Shown: in pieces, positions 16,261 to 25,910 of the stretch
How positions within the stretch are numbered: position 1 is the stretch's first letter
How the letters are laid out: the number at the start of each line of letters is the position of its first letter
Assembly (NCBI RefSeq): GCF_008727775.1
Contig: NZ_CP044232.1
Coordinates: 3,286,001 to 3,350,000 of the forward strand
Length of the DNA: 64,000 nt
Direction of reading: 5' to 3'
Source: Microbacterium lushaniae
GTDB taxonomy: Bacteria; Actinomycetota; Actinomycetes; Actinomycetales; Microbacteriaceae
Program-made: the position numbers and the translations under genes
Notes under the pieces: generated by a model
Database searches by the model: none
Told to the model about the DNA's origin: nothing
Seen by the model: only the letters and a program-made list of their open reading frames with translations

Positions 16261-17442
16261 TCACCCATCCCAGCGCCGCAGCAGCGCCGCCAGCGCCTGC
16301 CCCCCGCCGATGCACATCGTCACGACGGCGTACTCGAGATCGCGTCGGTGCAGATCCATCGCCGCTCGCAGCGTGAGAATCGCGGCCGTCGCGCCGACCG
16401 GGTGACCGAGCGCGATCGCGCCACCGTACGGGTTGGTCTTCGCCGGGTCCAAGCCGGCGTCGCGGATGACGGCAATCGCCTGCGACGCGAAGGCTTCGTT
16501 GAGTTCGATCACGTCGACGTCGCTCGGCGACAGACCGGTCTGCCGCCACAGCCGCTCGAGCGCGATCACGGGCGCATAGCCCATGATCTCCGGCTCGATG
16601 CCCGCGGTCACGACCGCCTCCAGCGTCACCAGACCCTTCAGCCCGCGCTCGCGGACATCGGACTCGCGCATGAGCACGGTCGCCGCGGCTCCGTCGTTGA
16701 TGCCGGAGGAGTTACCGGCCGTGACGCTGCCGCCCTCCTCGAACGCGGCACGCAGCCCCGCGAGCACCTCCATCGTCGTGCCGGGGCGGGGATGCTCATC
16801 CACCGAGACCTCCATCGGCTTCCGACCCCCGGTGGTGACCGGCACGATCTCCTCCGCGAACGCCGCGCGGGCCGCATCCGATGCCGCCCGGCGCTGGCTC
16901 TCGGCCGCGAATTCGTCCTGTGCCTGCCGGGTCACGCCGTAGCGCGTGGCCACCGTCTCGGCGGTCGTGCCCATGTGCCGGCCGCTGAAGGGGTCGGTGA
17001 GGATGGCGAGCGTGCCGTCGAGGAGCTTGCGGTCGCCCAGACGCGGGTTGGACCGAGCCTGGAAATCGAGGAAGGGCGTCCGCGACATGCTCTCGTCACC
17101 ACCGGCGACGACGACATCCACGCCGCCCCACAGCAGCTCCTGCGCGCCCGACCAGATGGCCTGCAGGCCCGATCCGCACAGGCGGTTGACCGTGAATGCG
17201 GGGATGCGGGGATGCAGGCCGGCGGCCAGCGCGACGCGCCGCGCGTTGTACGCGTCGGGACCGTTCTGGGCGATGCATCCCATCACCACCTCTCCGACGT
17301 CCTCTCCGGAGACGCCTGCCCGCGCGAGTGCCGCCGTGACCGCGGTCGCGCCCAGCTCGTGCGCGGGGACGCTCGACAGCGACCCGGCGAAACTGCCGAC
17401 GGGCGTGCGCGCACCGGCGAGGAGCACGACCTTCTCGGACAT
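16261..17442 (-). CDS. Acetyl-CoA acyltransferase (thiolase)
   Basis: A 393-residue degradative/biosynthetic thiolase. The acyl-carrying Cys89 is in VNRLCGSGLQA; the catalytic His is in GGAIALGHPVGA (near residue 350) and the second Cys in CIGGGQALA (near residue 380). It exchanges acetyl-CoA with 3-ketoacyl-CoA. Its ATG shares one base with the prpC stop, so it is the last gene of the prp operon. It may supply propionyl-CoA and acetyl-CoA from odd or branched chains; the chain-length preference cannot be read from sequence. Confidence 0.94.
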   Translation of the reverse strand: MSEKVVLLAGARTPVGSFAGSLSSVPAHELGATAVTAALARAGVSGEDVGEVVMGCIAQNGPDAYNARRVALAAGLHPRIPAFTVNRLCGSGLQAIWSGAQELLWGGVDVVVAGGDESMSRTPFLDFQARSNPRLGDRKLLDGTLAILTDPFSGRHMGTTAETVATRYGVTRQAQDEFAAESQRRAASDAARAAFAEEIVPVTTGGRKPMEVSVDEHPRPGTTMEVLAGLRAAFEEGGSVTAGNSSGINDGAAATVLMRESDVRERGLKGLVTLEAVVTAGIEPEIMGYAPVIALERLWRQTGLSPSDVDVIELNEAFASQAIAVIRDAGLDPAKTNPYGGAIALGHPVGATAAILTLRAAMDLHRRDLEYAVVTMCIGGGQALAALLRRWDG

Positions 17443-18632
17443 CACCCCGCCGCTTCCTCCGGACGCTCGGCCACGTCGAGCACCGCGGTGTCGGGCACGT
17501 AGCCGGAGATGTGCCGCTCGTCGGGACCGTTGTACTCCGACAGCGGGCGGATCAGCGCATTGGATGCCTGCTGCTCCATGATGTGCGCGGTCCACCCGGT
17601 GATGCGGGCTGCGACGAACAGTGGCGTGAAAGTGAGGACGTCGAAGCCGATGAGGTCGTACGCCGGCCCGGACGGGTAGTCGAGGTTCGGGTAGATGCCC
17701 TTGCGCTCGACGAACTCGCTCTCGAGGGTGTCGTACAGCTCCGCGACGTCGGGGCGGTCGAAGTGGGTGACGAGCGTGTCCAGGGCGGCCTTCATCGTCG
17801 GCACGCGGGAGTCGCCGCGCTTGTACACGCGGTGGCCGAAGCCCATGATCTTGCGCTTCTCGGCGAGCGCGGCATCCAGCCACGGCACGACGTTGTCGGC
17901 GGTACCGATCTCCTCGAAGATGTGCAGCACGGCCTCGTTTGCCCCACCGTGGAGGGGTCCCTTCAGCGCGCCGATGGCACCCACGACCGCGGAGTAGAGG
18001 TCGCTGAGGGTCGAGGTGATGACGCGCGCGGTGAAGGTGGAGGCGTTGAAGGAGTGCTCGGCGTACAGGATCATCGAGCGGTTGAACGCATCGATGACGA
18101 CGGGGTCGGCGTCTTCGCCGAAGGTCTGCCACAGGAAGTTCGCGGCGTAGTCGAGGTCGTCGCGGGGCTCCACGAGCTCCAGCCCCCGACGGCGGCGCTG
18201 ACCGTAGGCGACAATCGCGGGCAGCTGGGCGAACAGGCGGAGGCTGCGCTCCAGATTCTCCTCCGGTGTGCCGACGGCATCCATCACATTCGCGATGCCG
18301 GCGGTGTCCTGCGCACCGATGACGCTGACGGCCGTGCGCACCTCATCCATCGGGTGCGCGCTGGTGGGCAGGATGTCGATCGCGGCCTTGACGTCGGGAT
18401 GTAGCGCGCGGTTCCGCCGCTCGGTGGCGCGCAACTCCGCGAGCTGCTCGTCGGTGGGCAGTTCACCGTGCCACAGCAGGTACGCCACCGCCTCGAAGGG
18501 CTGCGTCGCCGCCAGCTCGTGCACGGGGTACCCGCGGTAGAGGAGGCTGTTGGTGTCGGGGTTGACCTTGCTGACGGCCGTGTAGTCCACGACGACGCCG
18601 GCGAGGCCCTTCTTGATGTCGGTGTCGGTCAT
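17442..18632 (-). CDS. prpC: 2-methylcitrate synthase / citrate synthase II
   Basis: A 396-residue short-type citrate synthase that condenses propionyl-CoA with oxaloacetate. The family's catalytic segments are visible: GPLHGGANEAVLHIFEEIG (near residue 215), IMGFGHRVYKRGDSR (near 255) and the Asp region NLDYPSGPAYDLIGF (near 310). Position between prpB and a thiolase supports the methylcitrate role rather than the TCA enzyme. Ribosome site AAGGA before the ATG. Confidence 0.94.
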   Translation of the reverse strand: MTDTDIKKGLAGVVVDYTAVSKVNPDTNSLLYRGYPVHELAATQPFEAVAYLLWHGELPTDEQLAELRATERRNRALHPDVKAAIDILPTSAHPMDEVRTAVSVIGAQDTAGIANVMDAVGTPEENLERSLRLFAQLPAIVAYGQRRRRGLELVEPRDDLDYAANFLWQTFGEDADPVVIDAFNRSMILYAEHSFNASTFTARVITSTLSDLYSAVVGAIGALKGPLHGGANEAVLHIFEEIGTADNVVPWLDAALAEKRKIMGFGHRVYKRGDSRVPTMKAALDTLVTHFDRPDVAELYDTLESEFVERKGIYPNLDYPSGPAYDLIGFDVLTFTPLFVAARITGWTAHIMEQQASNALIRPLSEYNGPDERHISGYVPDTAVLDVAERPEEAAG

Positions 18633-18657
18633 TGCCGTTCCTTCGGAGGATGCCGCG

Positions 18658-19557
18658 TCAGCGGGCGACGGTGAAGTTGAACACGCTCGTGTCGAAGTGG
18701 TTGTAGCCCTCGTAGTCCATCAGGTCGTAGAGATCTGCGCGATGCTGCATCTCATCGAGTTTCGAGGTGAGGTGCCCCTCGTCGACCAGCGTGTCCAGCG
18801 CACGCCCGGCCGCACCCATCGCCATGCGCAGCAGCGACACCGGCCAGATGACGATGTTGACCCCCACGTCGCGGAGGGCGTCGACGCTGAACAGGTCGCT
18901 CTTGCCGAACTCGGTCATGTTCGCCAGGATCGGCACGTCCACGGCCGCGCGCACGGCGGCGAACTCCTCCAGCGACCGCATCGCCTCGGGGAAGATCGCG
19001 TCGGCACCGGCGTCCACGAGCGCCTTGGCGCGGTCGATCGCCGCATCCAGCCCGTCCACTGCGCGGATGTCGGTGCGCGCCATGATGAGGAAGTTCGGGT
19101 CACGCCGCGCGTCGACGGCCGCGCGGATCCGCTTGACCGCGGTATCGGCATCCACGACCGCCTTGCCGTCGAGGTGCCCGCACCGCTTGGGGTTCACCTG
19201 GTCCTCGATGTGCGTGCCGGCAAGGCCGGCGTCCTCGAGCGTCTGGATGGTGCGGGCGACGTTCATCGGCTCGCCGAATCCGGTGTCGGCGTCGATGATG
19301 GCGGGAAGCTCCGTCATGCGGGCGATCTGCTGCCCGCGGCCGGCGACCTCGGTGAGGGTGGTCAGGCCGATGTCGGGCAGGCCCAGGTCGGCGGAGAGCA
19401 CGGCACCCGAGATGTAGACGCCCTCGAAGCCCTTGCGCTCGATGAGGCGGGCCGAGAGCGGGTTGAACGCCCCGGGGAACCGCAGCAGCTCACCCGAGGC
19501 GAGCCGCTCACGGAAGAGGCGGCGCTTCTCGGCCGCCGGAGTCTGCGCGTACAGCAT
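18658..19557 (-). CDS. prpB: Methylisocitrate lyase
   Basis: A 299-residue lyase of the ICL/PEP mutase family; splits 2-methylisocitrate to pyruvate and succinate. The signature with catalytic cysteine is KRCGHLDGK (near residue 122); Mg-binding IIDADTGFGEP (near 87) is also intact. The ATG has a GAAGGAG ribosome site. The gene is separated from prpD by 109 bases that hold a family C palindrome. Confidence 0.95.
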   Translation of the reverse strand: MLYAQTPAAEKRRLFRERLASGELLRFPGAFNPLSARLIERKGFEGVYISGAVLSADLGLPDIGLTTLTEVAGRGQQIARMTELPAIIDADTGFGEPMNVARTIQTLEDAGLAGTHIEDQVNPKRCGHLDGKAVVDADTAVKRIRAAVDARRDPNFLIMARTDIRAVDGLDAAIDRAKALVDAGADAIFPEAMRSLEEFAAVRAAVDVPILANMTEFGKSDLFSVDALRDVGVNIVIWPVSLLRMAMGAAGRALDTLVDEGHLTSKLDEMQHRADLYDLMDYEGYNHFDTSVFNFTVAR

Positions 19558-19579
19558 CAGCGTTCTCCTTCGTTGTCAG

Positions 19580-19654
19580 GTTCAGAATTCAGGAGACACG
19601 CCGCGGCGACGCCGCTCCGGGGCATCCGGCGGCCGATTCTTCCTGAGTTTTGAA
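19580..19654. repeat. Palindromic repeat family C, copy C1 (intergenic)
   Basis: A 75-base element with ends GTTCAGAATTCAGGA and TCCTGAGTTTTGAAC (inverted, 13 of 15 pairs) inside the prp operon, between prpD stop and prpB start. After the left end comes GACACGCCG, as in the two copies inside fbiC. Confidence 0.85.
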
Positions 19655-19666
19655 CGGTGCGCGCCA

Positions 19667-21193
19667 TCAGAACAGCCCCTTCGGAGCCGGCGCCATCGCG
19701 AGCACGCCGGGCTTGGCGGTGATGTTCAGCTGCAGCACCTCGGCTGCCGTGAGCTCGGGCAGGCGCTGGGCGAGGTCGAGGAACCGTTCGATCTCCTCCG
19801 GCAGCAGCACGGGCTCTGCCAGCAGGCGGAATTTGCGGATGTACTCCTCGCGGGCGAACGGGCGGGCGCCGAGGGGGTGCGCGTCGGCGACGGCGATCTC
19901 ATCCTCGATCGTCGACCCGTCGGTCAGGGTGATCACGACCCGGCCGCCGAAGGCCTTCTCGTTCGGGTCCTCCGAGTGGTAGCGGCGGGTCCACTCGGCG
20001 TCCTCGGCGGTGGTGACCTTGTGCCACAGCTCGACGGTGTCCAGTCGCCCGGCGCGCTCGGGGGCGTACGAGTCGACGTGGTGCCATGCGCCGTCCTGCA
20101 GAGCGACGGTGAAGATGTACGGGATGGAGTGGTCGAGGGTCTCGCGCGAGGCCGTGGGGTCGTACTTCTGCGGGTCGCCGGCGCCCGACCCGATCACGTA
20201 GTGCGTGTGGTGGCTGGTGTGCAGCACGATCGAGGCGACGTTCGCGGGATCGCGCAGCTCGGGATGCTCCGCCCCCAGGCGGCGCGCGAGGTCGATCCAG
20301 GCCTGCGCCTGGTACTCCGCGGAGTGCTCCTTCGTGTACGAGTCGAGGATGCCGCGCTTGGTTTCGCCCTCACCGGGCAGGGGCACGTCGTACGCCGCGT
20401 CCTTGCCGTCCAGCATCCACGCGATGACGCCGTCCTCGCCCTCGTAGATGGGTGAAGGGCTGGTCTCGCCGCGCATCGCGCGGTCCACCGCCTCGACCGC
20501 CATCTTCCCGGCGAACGCGGGCGCGTGCGCCTTCCACGTGGAGATCTCGCCCTTGCGCGACTGCCGCGTGGCCGTGGTGGTGTGCAGCGCCTGGCCGACG
20601 GCCTGGTAGATCGTTTCGATGTCCAGGCCCAGGAGCGTCCCGATGCCGGCCGCGGCCGACGGGCCGAGGTGGGCGACATGGTCGATCTTGTGCTTGTGCA
20701 GCGAGATCGCGCGGACGAGGTCGATCTGGATCTCGTATCCGGTCGCGAGGCCGCGCAGCAGCGCGGCGCCGTCACGGCCGGTGTGCTGGGCCACGGCGAG
20801 GATCGGCGGGATGTTGTCGCCGGGGTGGGAGTACTCCGCGGCCAGGAAGGTGTCGTGGTAGTCCAGCTCGCGCACGGCGACGCCGTTGGCCCACGCCGCC
20901 CACTCGGGGCTCGTGCGCCGTTCGAGTGCGCAGCCGAAGACGGTCGAGCCGACGCCGCCGATCGAGACGGGGTGGTCGAGGGCCTGCTGCCGTGCGGCGC
21001 ACACGGGCCGGCGGGTGAGGGATGCCGCGGCCACGGCGGCGTTGTCGATGACGCGGTTGATGATCATGTCGGCGACGTCGTCGTCGACGGCGACGTCGTC
21101 GGTCGCCACGCGAGCGATCGCCCATGCCAGCTGCCCCTCGCGGGGAAGGTCCTCGTCGCTGCGGTGCACGCGTACGTGGTGGGTGATGGTCAT
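19667..21193 (-). CDS. prpD: 2-methylcitrate dehydratase
   Basis: A 508-residue MmgE/PrpD-family protein that dehydrates 2-methylcitrate to 2-methylaconitate. Family segments include [20 protein letters not shown] (near residue 108), [19 protein letters not shown] (near 165) and [13 protein letters not shown] (near 220). The ATG overlaps the gntR stop by four bases. It opens the structural part of the propionate operon. Confidence 0.95.
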   Translation of the reverse strand: MTITHHVRVHRSDEDLPREGQLAWAIARVATDDVAVDDDVADMIINRVIDNAAVAAASLTRRPVCAARQQALDHPVSIGGVGSTVFGCALERRTSPEWAAWANGVAVRELDYHDTFLAAEYSHPGDNIPPILAVAQHTGRDGAALLRGLATGYEIQIDLVRAISLHKHKIDHVAHLGPSAAAGIGTLLGLDIETIYQAVGQALHTTTATRQSRKGEISTWKAHAPAFAGKMAVEAVDRAMRGETSPSPIYEGEDGVIAWMLDGKDAAYDVPLPGEGETKRGILDSYTKEHSAEYQAQAWIDLARRLGAEHPELRDPANVASIVLHTSHHTHYVIGSGAGDPQKYDPTASRETLDHSIPYIFTVALQDGAWHHVDSYAPERAGRLDTVELWHKVTTAEDAEWTRRYHSEDPNEKAFGGRVVITLTDGSTIEDEIAVADAHPLGARPFAREEYIRKFRLLAEPVLLPEEIERFLDLAQRLPELTAAEVLQLNITAKPGVLAMAPAPKGLF

Positions 21194-21822
21194 GGCTGTT
21201 CCTCCGGAAGGGACTCGAGGATGGTCGTGAGGGCGTTGTGCAGGTGCACGTGGGTGGCATGCGCGGCCAGCTCGCCGTCGCCGGCGGCGATGGCGCTCGC
21301 GATGAGCTCGTGCTCGCGGGCGGATTCGCCCAGGCGCACGGGGTTGTCCCGTGCCATCCGCCGCACCCGCACGAGGTGCGTGCGCACCGTGCGCAGGGCG
21401 GAGGTCAGGTAGTCGTTGACGACGGCCGCGTCGATCGCCGCGTCGAAGCGGCCGATGAGGGCATAGTAGGCGTCGGCCCGGTCCGAGGGTTCGGCGGCGG
21501 CGAACTCCGCCGCGAGGTTTGTGAAGACCGAACGGTCGGGAGTCGAAGCGGCGAGCCGCGCAGCCATCTCCTCGAGGGCACGGCGCACGGTGAACAGTGC
21601 GCGGATGTCGTCGGCGTCGATGCCGGCGACGACGGTGACACGGGGCGAGGCCTGCTCCACGAGTCCGTCGGCGGCGAGACGACCGAGGGCCTCGCGCAAC
21701 GGCGTGCGGCTCACGCCGAGTCTGGTCGCCTGCTCGACCTCTGCGAGAACGGCGCCGGGGGGCAGCGCACCGGACTGGATCTCGTCGAGGAGCGTCGCGT
21801 AGGCGCGGTCACTGGCCCGCAT
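21190..21822 (-). CDS. GntR-family regulator (FCD type) of the propionate operon
   Basis: A 210-residue regulator. Residues about 5-70 are the winged helix ([28 protein letters not shown]), and about 80-200 the all-helical FCD effector domain with candidate metal/acid ligand residues. Ribosome site AAGGAGG lies six bases before the ATG. First gene of gntR-prpD-prpB-prpC-thiolase. A TGTATACA palindrome overlaps its -10 region, so it probably represses its own operon; a 2-methylcitrate-pathway acid is a plausible effector (inference). Confidence 0.92.
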   Translation of the reverse strand: MRASDRAYATLLDEIQSGALPPGAVLAEVEQATRLGVSRTPLREALGRLAADGLVEQASPRVTVVAGIDADDIRALFTVRRALEEMAARLAASTPDRSVFTNLAAEFAAAEPSDRADAYYALIGRFDAAIDAAVVNDYLTSALRTVRTHLVRVRRMARDNPVRLGESAREHELIASAIAAGDGELAAHATHVHLHNALTTILESLPEEQP

Positions 21823-21852
21823 GGCTCCTCCTTCGGCATCAACTCACTCCAG

Positions 21853-21860
21853 TGTATACA
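21853..21860. promoter_or_regulatory. TGTATACA palindrome over the gntR-prp promoter
   Basis: It lies 31 bases before the GntR start codon; on the minus strand TATACA within it can serve as the -10 box, so a bound repressor would block transcription. A second partial site (GTATAC at 21907-21912) lies 54 bases upstream. Confidence 0.65.
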
Positions 21861-21906
21861 TCAGGAGCCATCCGGTCGCGCGATGGTGCGGGAATCCTGC
21901 TTTTGG

Positions 21907-21912
21907 GTATAC
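21907..21912. promoter_or_regulatory. Second GTATAC site upstream of the prp promoter
   Basis: GGGTATACATCG; shares the GTATACA core with 21853 and 16185. It is spaced 54 bases (about five helical turns) from the first site. Confidence 0.4.
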
Positions 21913-21962
21913 ATCGATGCCAGCCCCACACCCGGACGCGACCGGCCCGGAGCAGCCCCCCG

Positions 21963-22805
21963 TCAGCCGTCGCTGCCCTGCGGGATGTAGACGGGCGACC
22001 AGTTCTCGGTGAGGTGTCCGATGATGAGGGCGCCCGCGGGCACCCCGGACGGGGCGTCCCGCAGCTTCGGATGATCCGTCGCCAATTCGGCGAGCACGGC
22101 GTCCCGCACCCGGACGACCTGCGCGGCGCGGTCGCTCCCGAGTTCGGCCAGCACGTCGTCCTGGATCTTCGCCACCCCCTCCCGCAGGAGCGGAGCCGCG
22201 TTGAGATACGCCATCGGAATGGCCATGTCGATCTCGTGACGGGCCCCCGCATCCCGATGGCGCACGGCGACCACCCACACCAGCGTCGCGAAGGACACGA
22301 CGGCACCCGCCAGGGCGCCCTCCACCCCGGGCAGGTCCCCGTTCGCCAGCGCGACGGTCGTCACCGCGAGAAGCACCGGGGTCGGCGCCAGGGCGCGCGG
22401 GAAGGCACGGTTCAGGGTGCGCGTGCGTGCGACGGCGAGAAGCAGGAGGTCCATCGCGGCCACCGCCAGGCCCAGCCAGCCGGAGACGCCCGTGTCGGTG
22501 GGGAGGCGTTGCACGCCGAGGGCATGGACGAGCGCGAAGGCCGCCGCCAGGAGCGTGAAGAACAACAGCCACCCCAGCCATCCGCGATGGGGGTCGCGGG
22601 GACCGAACCGCTCGCGGAGGGCCCGGTTCACCTCCCGGCGCGCGGACTCGGCCACCTCGCGGGCCGCGTGCCACGTGCGATCGGCCAGCCCTTCGCCTGC
22701 GACCCCGTCGATGGCGGCGCGCTCGACGTACGCCGCGTTCAGGTGTCCGCGGACCACCTGCCGCGAGGCGATCCGGGTGTGGGTGATCAGCGCGTCATCG
22801 GACAT
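21963..22805 (-). CDS. Membrane protein, unknown function
   Basis: A 280-residue protein with a cytoplasmic N-terminus of about 75 charged residues, four membrane segments (about residues 76-97, 108-127, 140-158 and 164-183) and a C-terminal soluble part of about 90 residues ending [12 protein letters not shown] do not recognise the family. It is monocistronic, between the divergent prp promoter region and an oppositely oriented ABC pseudogene. Confidence 0.7.
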   Translation of the reverse strand: MSDDALITHTRIASRQVVRGHLNAAYVERAAIDGVAGEGLADRTWHAAREVAESARREVNRALRERFGPRDPHRGWLGWLLFFTLLAAAFALVHALGVQRLPTDTGVSGWLGLAVAAMDLLLLAVARTRTLNRAFPRALAPTPVLLAVTTVALANGDLPGVEGALAGAVVSFATLVWVVAVRHRDAGARHEIDMAIPMAYLNAAPLLREGVAKIQDDVLAELGSDRAAQVVRVRDAVLAELATDHPKLRDAPSGVPAGALIIGHLTENWSPVYIPQGSDG

Positions 22806-22896
22806 CGTGCTCCTTCGCCGGCCCCAGTGTGCCGGGCCGGCATCGCTTCGTGCAAATGCCGGTCGGCGGGGGGATGCCGCCGGCCCCGGACCGGCG

Positions 22897-22902
22897 TAGC
22901 GT
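22897..22902 (+). promoter_or_regulatory. -10 box of a leaderless promoter (ABC pseudogene)
   Basis: TAGCGT followed by seven bases and the ATG at 22910; the promoter of the former ABC operon appears intact. Confidence 0.4.
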
Positions 22903-22909
22903 CCCGCCC

Positions 22910-23566
22910 ATGGAAGCTGTCATCCGCACGCGCGGGCTGCAAAAGCGCTACGGCCGCGTCCTGGCGCTCGATGGGCTCGACCTCGACGTGTCACCCGGCG
23001 AGATCCACGGGTTCCTCGGCCCGAACGGCGCCGGGAAGTCGACGACGATCCGGATCCTCCTCGGCCTCGCACGCGCCGGCGGCGGCGAGGCATCCGTCCT
23101 CGGAGGTCATCCGTGGCGCGATGCCGTGCGGCTGCATCGACGGATCGCCGCCGTCCCCGGCGACGTGAGCGTGTGGCCGAACCTCTCCGGCGGCGAAGCG
23201 ATCGATCTCCTCTGCCGGCTTCGCGGGGGCGGGCGGTCGACCGCCTATCGCGACGAACGGGCGCGCCTCCAGGAGGCTTTCCAGTTCGACCCTCGCAAGA
23301 AGGGCCGTGCGTATTCCAAGGGCAATCGGCAGAAGATCGCGCTGATCGCCGCGTTCACCGTTCCCGCCGACCTCTACATCCTCGACGAACCGACGAGCGG
23401 GCTGGACCCGCTGATGGAGATGGTGTCGCCGATCGCCGTCACGCCCACCGTGTCGGGCAGCGACGTCGACCTGCGTGGGCTGTGATGGCTGGTCACGGCC
23501 GTCGTCGCCGGCACCGCCCTGGCCTTCACCCTCATGCGCCGGCGGCAACTGGCACCCACCGAGTGA
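22910..23566 (+). pseudogene. ABC exporter remnant: ATPase front end joined to permease tail by a deletion
   Basis: The first 166 residues are a normal ABC ATPase (Walker [10 protein letters not shown] near residue 40, Walker [16 protein letters not shown] near 155). Right after the D-loop, where the H-loop should follow, the sequence changes to [20 protein letters not shown], a TGA at 23483, and then, still in frame, WLVTAVVAGTALAFTLMRRR, which reads as the last membrane helix and basic tail of an ABC-2 permease. A deletion has probably removed the end of the ATPase and most of the partner permease. The signature motif is also weak (YSKGNRQK). Unlikely to be functional. Confidence 0.8.
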
Positions 23567-23590
23567 GCCCAGGCCCGTCGCGCGGCGGGG

Positions 23591-24073
23591 TCAGAGCTCC
23601 GCGAGGTGCGCGAGGAGTCGGTCGAGCGCGGGGCGCTGGCCCTTCACGAGCCGCTCGCGTGCCTCGTCGGGCGTGCACCATTCGATGCGGTCGACCTCGG
23701 GGAAGCGCGCGGTCTTCCCCGAGCGGGGCGGCCATTCCATGTCGAATTCGCCGAATTCGAGGTCGTCGGCAGCCGGGTCGAACTCGGCGCCGTCGGCGAC
23801 GAACACCACGATCTTCTTGCCGGACGAGTATGCGAACGTGCCGAGCTCTGCGTACTCGGCGTCGGGCGGATCGACACCCAGCTCCTCGCGGAACTCGCGG
23901 CGCGCCGCATCCAGCGCCCCCTCGGCGTCGATGTCGTACTCGCCCTTGGGGATCGACCACGCGCCGGCGTCCTTGGACGCCCAGTACGGTCCGCCCATGT
24001 GCGCCAGGAGCACCCGCACCCCACCCTCCCCCTCGAGGCGGTAGAGCAGGATGCCGGCGCTCCTGGCCGCCAT
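23591..24073 (-). CDS. Nudix hydrolase
   Basis: A 160-residue Nudix protein. The Nudix box is at about residues 35-58, with the core REFREELGV and upstream Glu; the preceding AWSIPKGEYD is typical of a subgroup acting on nucleoside-diphosphate derivatives. It starts with MAARSAGILLYR, one base after the aldo-keto reductase stop, so the two are co-transcribed. Substrate unknown. Confidence 0.9.
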   Translation of the reverse strand: MAARSAGILLYRLEGEGGVRVLLAHMGGPYWASKDAGAWSIPKGEYDIDAEGALDAARREFREELGVDPPDAEYAELGTFAYSSGKKIVVFVADGAEFDPAADDLEFGEFDMEWPPRSGKTARFPEVDRIEWCTPDEARERLVKGQRPALDRLLAHLAEL

Positions 24074-24074
24074 G

Positions 24075-25088
24075 TCAGGTGAGCCGGCTCTTGGGCGAGA
24101 GGGTGTAGGTGTCCTCCGCGTCGCGGTTGACCGTGTCGCCGAGGGCCTCATCGATCGCCGCGAGCGTGTCGGCGTCGAGGGTGACGCCCGAGGCCTTGAC
24201 CGTGTCGGCCAGCTGCTCGGGTCGGGATGCGCCCACCAGCGCCGCGGCGACGTTGGGGTTCTGCAGCACCCACGCGATCGCCAGCTGCGGCATCGTGAGC
24301 CCGGCCTGCTCGGCGATGGGCTTGAGTCGCTGCACCGCCGTGAGCACCTCGTCGTGGAGGAAGCGCTTGATGAAGGTCGCGCCGCTCTTCTCGTCGGTCG
24401 CGCGGGAGCCCTCCGGCACCGGCTGCCCCGGCAGGTACTTGCCGCTGAGCACGCCCTGCGCCATCGGCGACCACACGATCTGCGAGATGCCGAGCTCCTC
24501 GCTGGCCGGGACGACCTTGCCCTCGATGACACGCCACAGCATGGAGTACTGCGGCTGGTTGGAGATGAGCTGGATGCCGAGTTCCTTCGCGAGCGCGTGC
24601 CCTGCGCGCAGCTGCTCGGCGGTCCACTCCGACACCCCGATGTAGAGCGCCTTCCCCTGCCGGACGAGGTCGGCGAAGGCCTGGAAGGTCTCCTCCAGCG
24701 GAGTCTCGTAGTCGAAGCGGTGCGCCTGGTAGAGGTCGACGTAGTCGGTGCCCAGCCGCTTCAGCGACCCGTGGATCGACTCGAAGATGTGCTTGCGGCT
24801 GAGCCCGGTGTCGTTGGGCCCCTTCGGGCCGGTGGGGAAGTACACCTTCGTGAAGATCTCGAGCGACTCGCGGCGCTGCCCCTCCAGGGCCTTCCCGAGG
24901 ATGACCTCTGCGCCGGTGTTGGCGTACGTGTCGGCGGTGTCGAACGTCGTGATGCCGGCATCCAGCGCGGCGTGCACGGTCTTCACTGCAGCGTCGTCTT
25001 CGACCTGCGACGCGTGCGTCACCCAGTTCCCGTACGTGATCTCCGAGATCTTCAGGCCGCTGTTTCCGAGGTACCGATAGTTCACCAT
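24075..25088 (-). CDS. Aldo/keto reductase
   Basis: A 337-residue NADPH-dependent oxidoreductase of the YghZ / potassium-channel-beta type. Start YRYLGNSGLKISEITYGNW, catalytic Asp/Tyr in FDTADTYANTG (near residue 50), Lys in EIFTKVYFP (near 82) and His in LYQAHRFD (near 123). The ATG at 25088 is six bases after a TAGCGT box, so the transcript is probably leaderless. It probably reduces aldehydes; the exact substrate is unknown. Confidence 0.93.
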   Translation of the reverse strand: MVNYRYLGNSGLKISEITYGNWVTHASQVEDDAAVKTVHAALDAGITTFDTADTYANTGAEVILGKALEGQRRESLEIFTKVYFPTGPKGPNDTGLSRKHIFESIHGSLKRLGTDYVDLYQAHRFDYETPLEETFQAFADLVRQGKALYIGVSEWTAEQLRAGHALAKELGIQLISNQPQYSMLWRVIEGKVVPASEELGISQIVWSPMAQGVLSGKYLPGQPVPEGSRATDEKSGATFIKRFLHDEVLTAVQRLKPIAEQAGLTMPQLAIAWVLQNPNVAAALVGASRPEQLADTVKASGVTLDADTLAAIDEALGDTVNRDAEDTYTLSPKSRLT

Positions 25089-25094
25089 CCCCCT

Positions 25095-25100
25095 ACGCTA
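25095..25100 (-). promoter_or_regulatory. -10 box of a leaderless promoter (aldo/keto reductase)
   Basis: TAGCGT, six bases (AGGGGG), ATG at 25088. Confidence 0.5.
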
Positions 25101-25129
25101 TCCGCGCCGCACCCCTGCCCGGCCCGTGC

Positions 25130-25600
25130 TCAGCGACCCAGGAGGCCGAGTTCCATGGCCCGCGTGACCGCCCGGGTACGGTCATCCACCTCCAGCTTCA
25201 CGAACACGTGCAGCAGATGCGTCTTGACCGTGGCCTCACCGACGTGGAGCCGGGAACCGATGGCGCGGTTGCTCAAGCCTGCGGCCACAAGGCTCAAGAC
25301 CTCCCGCTCCCGTGGTGTCAGCACGGGAGCGGGCGGCGCTCGGAGGCTGCGTCGCCCGCCGCACGAGCACGCGCGCGACGCTGGGAGCGAGCGCGACTTC
25401 TCCAGCGGCGACGGCGCGGATGCCGGCGAGCAGCTCGTCCTCCGGCGCGGCCTTGAGGAGGTATCCGCTGGCACCGGCGCCGATGGCGCGCAGGATCGCG
25501 TCGTCGGTCTCATAGGTGGTGAGGATGATCACGCGGACCGCGGGAGCGACGGCGAGGATGCGGCCGGTGGCCTCGTCGTGACGGTCGAGCTCTGTGCGAT
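25130..25600 (-). pseudogene. NarL/FixJ-type response regulator, 5'-truncated and frameshifted
   Basis: Two pieces of one response regulator lie in different frames. The upstream piece (about 25370-25600) is the second half of a receiver domain, with VIILTTYETDDAILRAIGAG and the conserved lysine in SGYLLKAAPEDEL. The downstream piece (25130-about 25330) is a complete LuxR helix-turn-helix, LTPREREVLSLVAAGLSNRA and GEATVKTHLLHVFVKLEVDD. A one-base indel lies between about 25325 and 25370. The first 50 or so receiver residues, including the phosphorylated Asp, are missing and replaced by family A repeats. No sensor kinase remains nearby. Confidence 0.8.
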
Positions 25601-25629
25601 GTCCACCGCCGCTCAGCTGTCCGTATGAA

Positions 25630-25712
25630 CCCGAACTCCTCAAAACCGGCACCGACATGCCCGGGGACGCCGGCTGCAACCGGTTCCCGCGGCGGGAATT
25701 GCGGAGTTCGGG
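25630..25712. repeat. Palindromic repeat family A, copy A4
   Basis: Ends CCCGAACTCCTCAAAACC and GGAATTGCGGAGTTCGGG, inverted with two or three mismatches. It sits at the broken 5' end of the response regulator. Confidence 0.8.
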
Positions 25713-25796
25713 CTGCGGCCGGCGCGCCCGGCACCGAATACCGCAGCCCCAGCCCCGACCCCGCTGCACGGTGCGCCGATCAGCGGTCCGCGTGAA

Positions 25797-25879
25797 CCCG
25801 AACTCCTCGAAACCGGCACCGACATGCCCGCGAACGGCGCCTGCAACCGGTTCCCGGGCCCGGAATTGCGGAGTTCGGG
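25797..25879. repeat. Palindromic repeat family A, copy A5
   Basis: Ends CCCGAACTCCTCGAAACC and GGAATTGCGGAGTTCGGG. A4 and A5 with their flanks (CTGCGGCCGGCGCGCCCGGC follows both) form a tandem duplication with a period of about 167 bases. Confidence 0.8.
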
Positions 25880-25910
25880 CTGCGGCCGGCGCGCCCGGCA
25901 CCGAATCCCG

